DNA from: Owenia fusiformis
Taxonomy: Eukaryota; Annelida; Polychaeta; Sabellida; Oweniidae
Direction of reading: 5' to 3'
NCBI GenBank assembly: GCA_903813345.2
Contig: CAIIXF020000002.1
Span: 21,464,455-21,528,454, forward strand
DNA: 64,000 nucleotides
The position numbers and the translations under genes were made by a program. The notes below the pieces were generated by a model. It saw only the letters and a list, made by a program, of their open reading frames with translations. It did not search any database and was not told the DNA's origin. Below are positions 1 through 12,000 of the stretch, piece after piece; positions within the stretch are counted from its first letter, which is position 1; each line of letters opens with the position of its first letter.

Positions 1-858
1 TGATAACTTTACCGCTTCGTACAGCTCTTCTCAATTGCTTCAAACATCAACAGCAAGCCAAGTACAACATGAATATCACACCCATCGAATGGTATACTCG
101 AAATAAGTAACACACATCCCTTATTCCCATTATTGGGGAAATCGTCAGACGGCTTATCATTCCCGCCCGCCATTTTTCCTACTCCAGAGCGCTTCTTTGT
201 TTAGTTTCAGTAATGAAACGCTACGCCATGCGTGTAAGAGCGTTTTGGTCGGACACCGTGTAATGGTATTAATATTACCCGTGTGTGGTCATTGAACGTT
301 GAAAGTCATGTTAAAATAAATTCTAGATAATAGTAATTTATTTTTCGTGCAAGTTGGATCTTTGACAGGCCCAATGGTTCCCGTTTCGCAGCATGATATC
401 GCATAGTCTCTTCCTTAGTAATCGCATTCTCGCAGAATACGATATTTTCATTTATGTATTACATTTTGTAGACTAAAGCGTACACGAGGGATTTCAGAAA
501 ATCAAATAAATGTAACAAACAGAATTGATAATTCATAGAATGTTCTTTTTTCTATCTAAATGCATCAGTTTGATGCAGTTCAGACTGATGTTGAATGAAA
601 GAAAAATAATGTGTATAATAAGGATGAAATTGAATATTGCCGCTTTGTTCATAAAGAAAATCGTTTTTTCTTTAGAATATTGACTCACACAGGACTTGCA
701 TTTTTTGTATATCTAAATTATTATCATATTTTCGAATTTTACGTGCCATAGCCGATTACCAAATCACATTAGCAGATGATGATAATAAAATCATAAAAGA
801 GATTTGTGTATGGACAAATTATGATTTATAAGTCCACAATATCCCAAGACAGTCTTTG
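1..858. other. intergenic, no gene seen
   Basis: AT-rich sequence without a convincing exon in any frame. I see no long open frame, no tRNA and no clear tandem repeat. It may be intron or flank of a gene lying to the left. Confidence 0.5.
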
Positions 859-1491
859 TACAGGGTGACCCAAAAATGGAGCACTCCAAAATGAAATAAG
901 TTCGTAAATGCATATGTAATCAGCTATATTTTTCATGTACAGAAACTACAATCCACTTTTGAATGAAAAGAAAATGTTTTTTTGTGTCGACCAAATAAAA
1001 GGGGTTACACATTGTTTGTTTAAATTAAATCTGTCACATTATTTTGACTTCTTGTGAAAGGTGCATTCTGTGAATACAAAGGCTGAGATCATTAATGAGG
1101 AAATGTCGTAACAACCTTTAAGCCCATCGCGATAGCCGCGCCCCCTTTGTCTTTTTCCTTCCAAAGTGAAAAACGGCAGATAAGAGGGGCTCTGGCATAC
1201 CAGAATGCTTTAAGCCATATTTAGGTGTGACTGCACCTTCTGAGTGATATCTTGAAACTGCGTTCGATGCTATCACAAGATATGGTTTTGTCTCAATGTT
1301 GATTTTACGAAAAACTGGACACATTCTAAGATCATCCATGATATCACAAATAATCAATTTTGTGTGACAAACTTAATATCACATTATCACCCATAGGTCC
1401 TTGTTTATGCACATAAACAATTAGGTTGATAGGATATATATTTCAGAAATTATTACAATTTTTGAGGGTTCTGTTTTTTGGTCACCCTGTA
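859..1491. mobile_element. 633-bp MITE with ACAGGGTGACC termini
   Basis: The left end reads TACAGGGTGACCCAAAAA and the right end TTTTTTGGTCACCCTGTA, so the termini are inverted and each abuts a TA, as expected for a TA-targeting Tc1/mariner-type element. The interior has no transposase frame; the 79-residue open frame on the minus strand inside it looks incidental. Further members of this terminal family lie at 22046, 23062, 27668/31133, 34281 and 34555. Seen: inverted ends and TA. Inferred: superfamily. Confidence 0.75.
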
Positions 1492-4400
1492 TGTAAAGAG
1501 TAAAGCAGCCATTAATTTTTAATAGTTTACAAACACGTGTTTGGCAATCATTTATTCCTCCTTTGCATTGATTGTTATGAACACTTTTTGATTTGATAAA
1601 TCAGGGATTCCCACAATCGTTGAATAATAAAGAGGAACTCCGGTTAATCAGAATGATGGGGTGTTTTTGATATTTATATTGTCTGCGTCTGCACATTTAT
1701 TTATACAAAAGTCGGGAAGCTTTGACATAAGGTGACTTTGACACCGGAAAACTTTGACTTGGTTTACCTTATCAGATGCATCTAAGTCAGAATTGAGCTT
1801 TCAATTTGTTTACATAATGATTTGTTTGGATGTACTCTCTTTATTGCGTTCCTCTCGATCTGTCACAATTAAATATGGTATTGTCAGAACAAACAAAGAG
1901 AAACACATATGTTCACCGGAACCTCAGCAAATTTGTATGACCCAATTTTGAGGCTTATGAAGACACGAGAGTAGACAATTTTACTAAATCCACAAATGTC
2001 ACAAAATACGCATCTTAAGACAAATGACAAAATTAAGATAAGCGTTTTTACGATTGATGAGCTTACTTTACAGTCTGATAAACGCTTATCCTACCATTCT
2101 TTACATCCTGAAACACCTGTTTCTGATGCAAAAACAAACTTAATCTACACTCCCATCCATATGTTCGCCAACCGGAAGTTCCTCATTACGTCATCAAGTC
2201 ACTCATCAAAGCCTGTTTATGTTTCTGGCGAAAAGATATATAAAAAAAATGAAAATAAAAAATTAAATAAAAAAAAGAAAAATTATGAAATTTGACTGCC
2301 GTAACGGATCTATCGTAATTAAGAAATAAAATTAAGATTCAAACATTAAAGGCCCCTAGCCAGGGGGGGGGGGCAAATTATCAAGTTCACAATCATGCAG
2401 TTTGCCACCTTTCAGAGCACTTTTCAAGAGATCTTGGTGGCATTTTTGGACCAAAGTTGCCAAACTTATAGAGGGGAGTGTACGTATCTTTAGAATAGTA
2501 CTAAAGATTCCAAAGGCTTAGATTACCAACATTGTAGATAATTATTAGCATTGTGTGGATACCTGTCATATTTTCTCAAAGGAATTACTTTCCTTTGTAT
2601 TTTAAAGTCGATTATATTTTCGCTCGTTTTATCTAAATGGAAATCTTTACACACATTGATATAGTTTAATAGAGTTGAAAGTGTTTTTCTTCACGGGTCA
2701 CGCCTGGGAGCATTTATCAATTAATGAGGAAAATCTGTATGAATTTAGATTAGCCTTAGTCTGGCAGAAAATGGACACACTATTGTGTTTTATTGATTAT
2801 TGTATGAATAAAAGTAATTACGGATAATGATGTTACATTCGAGAGGGTTATTAATTAGTTTTCAAAACTATTGTATATTTTGTATAAACTTCAGTAAACA
2901 TACTTCACATGTTTAAATTTGCCTTAGCAGTTCACAAAATGGCATTTTTTGATTAATGTATCATTAATAATACAATGAAATAATTGAATAAATGATTGAA
3001 TTCATTAGCATAGTTCTTATAAAACTAGTAAACATAAAATATTTCCAAAAATTACACAATTTCAAAATTACTTTCAAAATTAGTACATACATTCATAAAA
3101 TCATTATAATTACTTATCATACAGGTACGTTTCAGGAAATGAAATTTTCCTATACCATTCTTTTCACGTTTCTAGTGGCAACAATTGCAAAGCATAACTA
3201 ACAAACAACATACACGATATCAATTGTATCTTGATACCAATAGAAAGTGTAATCAAGAAGGCATCTACAAGCGTTGAAACAAGATATCATTGACCAGCGT
3301 CATAATATTAGAAAAAAGTATCTATTATTGGTTGAAAGTTTTGATCAATCTGCGAGTGTTTGGTAAGATATGTTCTGATCGGATCTTGTGTGCGGCTCCA
3401 AAAACCGAATTCGAGATTTACCAAAAGTACATCAAAACTCCAGTCTTTCGATAGAGTCGATTCATCAATCCCTAGTGAATTAAGATGATTATCAATACAT
3501 TTGTGTCAAACTGTTTAATGATAGTGCCAATATCATGTCAAATACGAGAGACATAAGTCAAATAAAATGTCCGTCACTGTTATTTAATTTCAAAGCATAT
3601 AGCATCTCTTTTCGACTATCGGACTATATCAATTCTAGTGAAACATTAAAGGGATAGGATTAAAAGGTATAGAAACTAGAATCTTGAAGGCAATCTTTCA
3701 AAAAAAATGTTGCCAATATTTCTCTTATATTTTTCAGATTTTTTGAACTTTTTAGAAAAATGCACGACATGAAATGATAAAACAAAAAATATTGTAAATA
3801 GTGACAATTTCTCGAAACTTTCTACCAGGTCATCTCTATCCTTTCTAATCTCTTTTTATGAAGAGCGACGATAGATGTTTTAAATGGATAGGACTATGCT
3901 GGTTAAACACTCATGTTCCACATTGGCTAATAACAGGAAAGTATCCTTTAATGGTGAGATACAGGTATTTAATGAAGCATATCCATTAGTTTAATCGATC
4001 TTTAGGGTATTGACGTCTATGTTTTAGTTAAAGATGCCTTTAAGTTAAGTTGATCTTTTAGACTATCCGCAAGTAAATCATGCCCTCTTCGGAGAGTCTA
4101 TAATTTGTATCTCCTTTGGTTAAATGATACCATTAGCGCATAAAACTCTCTCTTTCTAGAAGCGAAAGTTAGACTGTAGACTGTAAAACGGGTAAATCTT
4201 TTAAAATTGTAAAAATTGTAAATCTTGTAATTTTAGGGACTATTCACTTGATTTCAGATATCAGTGTCAGTCTCTGAAAAAGAGAATATTTTAAAGGCCC
4301 CATGTGAAGTTTAAACCACTTTGGTTTATATTGCAGTCCGATGTGATCAGAATGTGATATGTGAATTTTTTAAAGATTTTGCAGTCCTCAAATGTCAAGT

Positions 4401-4957
4401 AATGGTAGATGTGATATTATGATATTCTGGATGGGCTAGCAGGGTCGTGCCTGGTACCAGCATTCTGATACACAATCTTATTCATTGGGTAATTTCAGGC
4501 AATTCTAAAAGCATAAGGCTTTGAAAATCCTTTCATCTGTTTTCAATCCAAACAGAACATCGCTGAAATGTTTGGGACATCAATATGAATGGCAGCTTTC
4601 ATTTACAGATAGGATGAGGATGTGCCATTTGATAACAATTTGTCAATTAATTTCTACAATATAGTTGTTTTGCAACTAAATATAATGAAACAAACAGCAA
4701 ATATTTTCCCCAAATGTTCATTTAAATCATACTAAGCATTTTCAATATTTTCCACCATTTTGACTAATATCTTAAACATTGCAAGTATACATTTTTACAT
4801 GATTTTCAAGATATACACGTTTTACAAGTTTCACAAGATTTACATGATTTACAGTCTACCAAGTTAGACACGGACGGGTCATTAATTAAATGAGAAAAAG
4901 AATAGATGAAAGTAGCTAATGTTTTTGTATTTCAGTAATAGCTGTTAGAAATGTGTC
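1492..4957. other. intergenic, no gene seen
   Basis: A long AT-rich stretch without a supported exon. Open frames at 1754-1951, 1996-2295 and 2992-3201 are short, low-complexity (Lys/Asn/Ile-rich) and have no splice or family support. A G-run near 2361 resembles the poly-G edge of the element family described at 5055. Confidence 0.5.
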
Positions 4958-5309
4958 TATCAAATTATTTTTTTAAGGAACAAAACCCAAAATAGTGACT
5001 GTGATAATTCCAAAATGAGTAGTTTGACATTGTCAAGACATAGTGGGTCATAGTTCTGAGACATGCCCGTAGCCAGCTTTTTGTAAGGGGGGCTCGACCC
5101 CCCCCCTCAATACCCCCCCAAAAAAAAAATTTCCCATTCAAAACCAAGCCCATTTGTATTGTAAAAGTCGAGCCCCCCCCTTACAAAAAGCTGGCTACGG
5201 GCATGTCTCAGAACTATGACCCACTATGTCTTGACAATGTCAAACTACTCATTTTGGAATTATCACAGTCACTATTTTGGGTTTTGTTCCTTAAAAAAAT
5301 AATTTGATA
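4958..5309. repeat. 352-bp near-perfect palindrome
   Basis: The sequence starting TATCAAATTATTTTTTTAAG at 4958 returns as its reverse complement ending AATAATTTGATA at 5309. The arms run through matching ATAGTGACTGTGATAATTCC and CCGTAGCCAGCTTTTTG blocks with almost no mismatch by eye. The centre (about 5097-5166) carries C-runs and an A-run. The arms contain both the transposon end (GTAGCCAGC, then G-run) and about 95 bp of apparently unique flank, so the palindrome looks like an inverted duplication of an element edge plus its flank rather than a simple MITE. Confidence 0.9.
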
Positions 5310-5310
5310 G

Positions 5311-6535
5311 TCAGAAAAAAATATCCGCGCTTGCGCGGAAAAACTTTTTAGGGGCCTTAAACGAAAATTTGGGTCAAAATTTTGAAAATGTATGGCACGT
5401 TTTTTGAAAATTTGGCCTAACATAGAAAAAATTAGGCCCAAAAAGGTCAAGTAATGCCCAAAAAGGCCCACTAAAGAGGCACTACAATATTTTTGGGACA
5501 ACATTTAGCCGCGTGGAAAACCTTTTAGGGCCCTAGAACCAAAATTTTGAAAATTTATGGCCCGTGTTTTGAAAATTTGGCCTAAAATTGAAAAAAGGCC
5601 AAAAAAGGTCAAGCAAAAAGGTCAAGTAAAGGCCAACTAAAGAGGCCCTACAATATTTTTGCCCCAACATTTTTTCCAGGCCCATCCTAGGGCCGTGCGT
5701 AAAATTCTTAGAGTCTTAAAACCAAAATTTGGGTAAAAATTATGAAAATTTATGGCCCATTTTTGAAAATTGGCCTTAAATTGAAAAAAATAATGCCCAA
5801 AGAGGTCAATTAATGCCCAAAGAGGCCTATTAAAGAGGCCCTACAATATTTTTGGGCCAACATTTTTTCTAGGCCCATCTTATGGCTGCGCGGAAAACCT
5901 TTTAGGGCCTTTTAACCAAAATTTGGGCCTAAATTTTGAAGATTTATGGCACGTTTTTTGAAAATTTAGTCTGCAATTGAAAAAAATAAGGCCCAAAAAG
6001 GTCAAGTAAAAAGGTCAAGGAAAGGCCAACTAAAGAGGCCCTACCATATTTTTGGCCCAACATTTTTTTCTGGGCCCATCTTAGGGCCGTGCTTAAAGTT
6101 TTTTAGCGCCCTAAAACCAAAATTCGGGCTAAAATTTTGAAAATTTATAGCCCGTTTTTTGAAAATTTGGCCTGAAATTAAAAAAGATAAGGCCCAAAAA
6201 GGTCAAGTAATGCCCAAAAAGGCCCACTAAAGAGGCCCTACAATATCTTTGGGCCAACATTTTTTCCGGGCCCATCCTAGTGGGGGGGGGGGGCATGCCA
6301 GAATGCTATGTTTAACAAAACACTGGGCCAAATTTTGAAAAATAATGCCCAAATTCGAAAAACAATGCACAGTAATGTCAGTTTTTTAATCTTAAATTGC
6401 CCAGTGAATGTGGGGAAGAGCAAGTTTTTCTTCAAGGAAGCAAAAAGGTAGGTCCACATTTTTTTAGGAGATATCAGGGGGGGGGGGCTCGGACGAGCCC
6501 CTAGAGCCCCCCCCCCCCCCCTGGCTACAGGCCTG
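5311..6535. mobile_element. element with ~195-bp internal tandem units and G/C-run edges
   Basis: About five imperfect units share blocks such as CTAAAGAGGCCCTACAATAT (near 5473, 5638, 5834, 6034, 6228), AAAAAGGTCAAGTAATGCCC and AAAATTTATGGCCCGTTTT. The right edge (6475-6535) is G-runs, C-runs and CCTGGCTACAGGCCTGTGAG. This complements the CATGCCCGTAGCCAGC edge at about 5065, so the whole 5055-6535 may be one element ending in (C)AGGCCYGTAGCCAG-type inverted repeats, which is hAT-like by inference. Related poly-G pieces occur at 7605, 30098 and 62748. Open frames in it are incidental. Confidence 0.7.
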
Positions 6536-7604
6536 TGAGATATTGGGGTTTGTTTTCATTGGCTGTGCTATTAGCTGTTCCATTTTCTTACCGTGTGTTC
6601 ACTTTGTCAAATTCTATAATTTTGTCTTGTCCCTTTTATTTTTTATTTACTGCTTTACTCTGTCTTATCACTCCTTTAAGGATTTATATATTTATCATTA
6701 TATCAAAGTTTATGATTTTGTATGTTCAGTATTTCAGTTTATGCTAGAACTTGTAAAATTGCTTATTTTTATAAATGCACTCCACAGTTTTCTCGACTCT
6801 TGCTTGGTGGAGGATAATGGCAACTCTTTGACAGCTTACATGTATACTTTCTAAACATAGAACGATCCCACTGCAAAAAGAATCAAAGTTATTACACTGA
6901 TAAATGCGCTATGCAGATGCATGCAATACCGTCGGGTGTTGACTTTTCTTTATTTAGTACTTATTAACGAGACACGATAAGCATTCTTATATCTCTACAT
7001 TCTACGTCAAATTGGTGTGATGTTATGCAAGTTTCTACGACACAAACGTCATCCATTATGTCCGTACGTATTTTAACAAGTTGTTGGTGGAATCCCACGA
7101 GGGTTTCATTGACGCTACTATAACAGGGGGCGGAAACGCATGAAGTAGGCTATTTTTGTGACGTGACACAAAAATGCCACCCACCAACATAAAATGTTGC
7201 AAAACTTTTTTGCTTGCATCATGATAACTGGATTCCATAACTCCACAAAAAATTTCAAATAACTAGCTCAACTAAGATTCACCGTTTTGAGCGTTACATC
7301 ATCTATTCAACACAAAAATGCCCATCTGAAAATTCTTCTGGAGTTGCTCCATGGAGCTTAGTTTTAATGTACTAAAGAACAATTAAGATATCATCCAGAA
7401 AAATGATGAATGCAATATTATGTGGGTGGCATTTTTTGTGTCACCTTGTAACAATTGAATGTTTCCCTGGTGTACCGGTAACACTATGACTGTATCGTGA
7501 GATGAGGAAGGACTTTACAGACGATAAAATACAAAACTACACATCTACCTACATGTATGTTTTGAATAAAATGGCGGTTTTCGTTGATTATTTCCGCTTG
7601 TTCT
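6536..7604. other. intergenic, no gene seen
   Basis: Two overlapping hydrophobic open frames (6535-6747 and 6543-6854) cover the same T-rich stretch and lack splice or family support. The sequence ATGCCACCCACCAACATAAAATG near 7173 is partly mirrored by ATTATGTGGGTGGCATTTTTTGTG near 7417-7440, so a ~270-bp inverted-repeat element may sit at about 7160-7446. I see no gene. Confidence 0.4.
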
Positions 7605-7850
7605 CAGGGGCGGATCCAGGAACCAACAAGGGGGGGGGGCAAATTTACGGTCAGAGAAAAAAACTTCCGCTTGCGCGCAAAAAAAATTTGGGCCCCTAAA
7701 ACCGAAAAATTTTGAGGCCCATTTTCTTTGGCCTGAAATTAAAAATAAGGCCTTAGAAGGCCCTGTAATGAACAAAAAGCCCACTTTTTGGGGCCTTAAG
7801 GCATTTTTTGGCCCAAAATTATTTTTGGTACTCTATAAGAATACTCTACG
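7605..7850. mobile_element. fragment of the poly-G / AAGGCCC repeat family
   Basis: Begins GGGGCGGATCCAGGAACCAA followed by a G-run, then CAGAGAAAAAAACTTCCGCTTGCGCGC and several GGCCC/AAAATTT blocks like those in 5311-6290. A second edge of the same kind (GGCGAATCCAGAAGTTAACAA plus a G-run) is at 30090. The open frames on both strands here arise from this repeat. Confidence 0.65.
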
Positions 7851-8169
7851 CGTTTCCCCACCCTGAATAAGCACGATTTCTTTTTCCATGCATGTCGTTC
7901 AGAGACAAAATGTTGAATTGACCAAAACACAAACCCACAAATAAATTGACGACTTCCGTCAATGCAATAATCAAATGCCCGGTTTGATTAACCTGATAAC
8001 ATTTTGGAATTCTATATCTTGTCATAATCTAGATTGTCGACCAATTCCTGAGAAAAATGATACGTCGGTTGAGGAACTCAGATTATGTAATTGATACGGT
8101 AAAATCAAAGGCTTATCCTGGGAAAAATTCTGTATCATAAACATATGTCGTTAAATCTCCATTCTAGAG

Positions 8170-8385
8170 AGCAAAACTATTGTTTCTGAAAGAGCATAAC
8201 CGTTGCGTTGAAAGAAGAAAACTATTGTGTATGAAAGAAAAAACTATTGTATATGAAAGATGAAAACTATTGTATATGAAAGAAGAAAACTATTGTGTAT
8301 GAAATAAAAAACTATTGTAAATGAAAGATGAAAACTATTGTATATGAAAGAAGAAAACTATTGTGTATGAAAGAACAAAAGGTTT
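8170..8385. repeat. ~26-bp minisatellite (AAAACTATTGTRTATGAAAGA)
   Basis: Seven to eight imperfect copies of AAAACTATTGTGTATGAAAG with A-rich linkers, starting from the diverged CAAAACTATTGTTTCTGAAAG. It is purine-rich on the plus strand. No coding potential. Confidence 0.9.
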
Positions 8386-8717
8386 TGAGCGCACAACAGT
8401 TCAACGAAATATTTTGTCTTGCCATGGCACGACAAGAACATTGACAAGATAAATAGACAATCTGTTAACATATGCAAATCTAAATAAATCGTCGTTATTG
8501 GGTCACATACACACAAAGCTTTAATCATTGAAACGTGTTCCCATCCCGGAAATAACTTAGCATAGATCCTAGTTAGGACAGATACTCAACATCTATCAAG
8601 CATCTAAAGAATAACAAACGTTTTGTAAATAAAATTGCTGAAGATTGAATGGGTAACAATCAATATGTCAAAATTATACCGTGGAATATGAACTTATTTG
8701 TTTGTATGGGGTATATA

Positions 8718-9023
8718 TTTGCAAAGTAGACAATCTTGCTCAGGGATTTTGGGATTTATTTGGGATTTGATCTTAAATGGACTGCTCTTTTTATTGATAT
8801 AAAAGTCTATGGATTGATGTGCTTTTAGGAATGCTTCCTCTTTGTAATTTGTTTAATGTTGACCTTTTTGTGCAAAGTAGACGATCTTGTCCAGGGATTT
8901 TGGGATTTATTTGGAATTTGATATTTTGTTGACTGCTTTTCTTATTGATAAATAATCTATAAATTGGTCTGCTTTTTGGCAATTTTGTGATTCTTTGTAA
9001 TTTGTCGAATGTTGACCTTTGTG
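8718..9023. repeat. ~155-bp tandem duplication
   Basis: Two consecutive diverged copies of a block running from GCAAAGTAGACAATCTTG and CAGGGATTTTGGGATTTATT to TTTGTAATTTGTTTAATGTTGACC. The second copy begins at about 8873. The 86-residue minus-strand open frame across both halves is internally repetitive for this reason. Confidence 0.85.
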
Positions 9024-12000
9024 GTTTCTGATTATTTTCTTTCTCATTCATTCTATCATTATCACCATGGTCACGAGGTTTGTTTATACAACAATCTAAG
9101 GATGAACAAAAAACACACGTACACAGTAGAATATAAATTGCTTGGATATGTTACTTCTTCAACGATCATACTGGCGGGTATCAGAATATCTGTGAGTAAA
9201 TTAACCTAAATTAGCAATATTTTTCCCTCTATCATCCTTTATTAGAAGAGTAAATCCTAAATGCATATAATTGTGCGTGGCATTTGTCATGTAATGCAGT
9301 CATAAATTGCTTTTATTGAACAAATTCTACCTTACGGATGATAAGTAGTTATATTATGGTAACTGACTGACGAAGTGTGAAGAATGGCATTCCGTCAAGG
9401 TGGACGCTGCTCATAGATTGAAAAGACTAGGGTTCCCTTACTATGACGTCATTATAACCATGGTACAGCAATTGATATAGGAAAATTAATTTTATGCCAT
9501 AGACAGAACAGACCAGGTAACTAATGGGTTACTAAGATATATAAAATAGTAAAGATCTTATCATACTTGTAAAAGTTAGAAGAAGATATATTTAAAACGC
9601 GGATAGATTAGTGGTGAGATTTTGCTGAAGCAATAATAAGCTTCCATCGAAAAATCCACTGTTTCTCCATCCTCTGTAAGAGAACTAGATACTGTGGGAC
9701 ATTGACCTTGGAAACAGTTTCTTAAATCAAAAAATAAACTGACCAATCAAAAGGTAGAACTCAGAGTGTTATAATATAGAGGGTATCAATTCAATAAAAA
9801 AAACACCGGAAGTGTTTTATATGGGCAATAGTACAGTTTCCAAATAGCTTTTGAAATCTCACTAAATCTCGTTTTTCGTGAAATTTTAAGAGATTTGCAT
9901 ATTAGACCTCTAATGACTTACTTTGCCTCCTTTTAAATGGTATTTGAATTCAGTCAACCGTTTTCTACAAGAATAACTTTGATTTATACAGTTATGTTAT
10001 TTAAATTATTTTCCATGATTTTTTATTAAAAGACTTGGGCCAAATCTCCACTGATGGAATGTTTAAGTTCTCTAAAAACCTTGGTTAATTAGTTTAACAA
10101 CCCAAATTTTGATGATAAATCACAATAAGTATATGTTAAAAGGGTAATCACATGGTATATCAATCACGTTTAAAACAGATTCAACCAAAACTTTTTGACA
10201 AAATCATGAAATAAAGTCATTTTTTTAAGATCTTATATGAAAGTCAATAGAAGTTTGGCCCAAGAATTGTTTTTAATAAAAGATATCAGCACTGGATTTC
10301 ATTCATTTTCAGCTATTTAGAAACTATCTTATTGAACTAGCAAGGCAATAATTTATTTATCCAATTCAAACTGATTACTTGGAAAAGGAACTTGCTGGAC
10401 TGCACATTTTTATCTGATAAATCACAACGGTTGGCTGTGACAGAAATGTTTTCTGACTTGCCTTGGAAAATAAAAATATTTTATGCTGAATGATATTCTT
10501 TGGTTTCATTTGAATTTGCGATTTCAATTCACATACAGTATTTGTATAGCAACTTGTTTATTGCTAGAGAGAACACCTTCACCATATAATTCTAATCTGA
10601 CATGCATGACAACATGTGTTTGAGGTGTTTCTTTGCTTTCCGGATCGTGCTTACTGTACTGCATATCTTTATCAACTAGTCTTGCTTTAAGCCCCTATCC
10701 CTTTATACCTCCACTAGGTGTGAAGCCCGATGTGAAGTGGAATGAAGCTAATTGGGGAGGTCCAGAGACTGGATACATGACTAATCTTAAGAGGAGGGAA
10801 AACCCCATGATTCAATTGATGACATACGATTTGCTCCTTCGCGCACCTCCTTTTGTCGAAAACTTACCCTCCATCTTGGTTTTCAAAGTTTTCAAATTGA
10901 CCTAGTTTTAAACCAATCAACGATCGACTCGCTAAACCAATCAGCAACGATGTCATCTCAATACAGATTTACATTATAAGCGTATGCCATCTTTGAACCC
11001 TGGGGTTTCTCCCCCTCTTACTAATCTTAATAGTGCCGATTGTATTCTCGAATGCCGTGATCGTAGACAAATGAAAAATTACACCCAGTAATAGAACCTA
11101 AGAAGATGATGTAATAACGTTTAGAGATGAAAAATGGCAGTTAAATGCGATGAAAGAGCTTCAATCAGTTTACTATCTTTATACCGTATGCACGAATGTG
11201 CTCCATCATGAACGCAGCCGGCAATTACGGTACCCATCAGGGTTCTCTAGGTGATCAGTGTGACCTAGAGTGGACCATAAAATAGCAGTTAGCTTTAAAG
11301 CAGTATCTATATTGGTGGTACCATCTTCTTTTCTAAGGAGTAGCAGCTTTGGTTTATTCACTGATGAAATCATTTTTTCTTTTCTAAAGTTGAACGAAAC
11401 AGAGCTCCCATGGGTTTGGGTTACGCATACCTCTTTCAAATCTTGACTTGTTAGTTGACCACAAAGTTTAATGATTATGACCAGGTAGTGCAAACATGAA
11501 TTTTTGATTGAAAAAATAAAATGAAAATCTCGCAAGCGTTAGACAATGATGGAGTGCTATGGTGTGATAAATGTTATAATTGGCGACCGCCATTTTGTTT
11601 TACCAGTGCCCCTCTTTCCCGGGCCCTCTTACCTAACGCTGTATTCCAATGAAGAGAAGTCGCGGTGGATCCCACAATGGGTGACCTTGACTCCCATTTG
11701 GAAACGAATAAACCAACAAATAAAAATACCACCATAAAGATAGCTAGGAAAGTGCTGATGATCGTACAAGATATTTATAATTAAAGGAAGGGTCATAAAC
11801 TTTCATTTTCATTGTGACTCAAATTATTATTTTCATTTGTACCAAACTAAAACAAACTTATTACGTAGATTACTTCCACACGATAATAAAAATCACTTTA
11901 CACTTCCTGGGTATTATACTTTCCATTCTTAAGTTTAGTTTAATTTCCTTCAGGGCTTCGTTTCTCAGGTTTAGTTAATTCACCGTGATAAATCAATGCA

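Noticed and set aside
5214-5504. 96-residue minus-strand frame
   Set aside because: Overlaps the palindrome and the GGCCC repeat element; composition follows the repeat.
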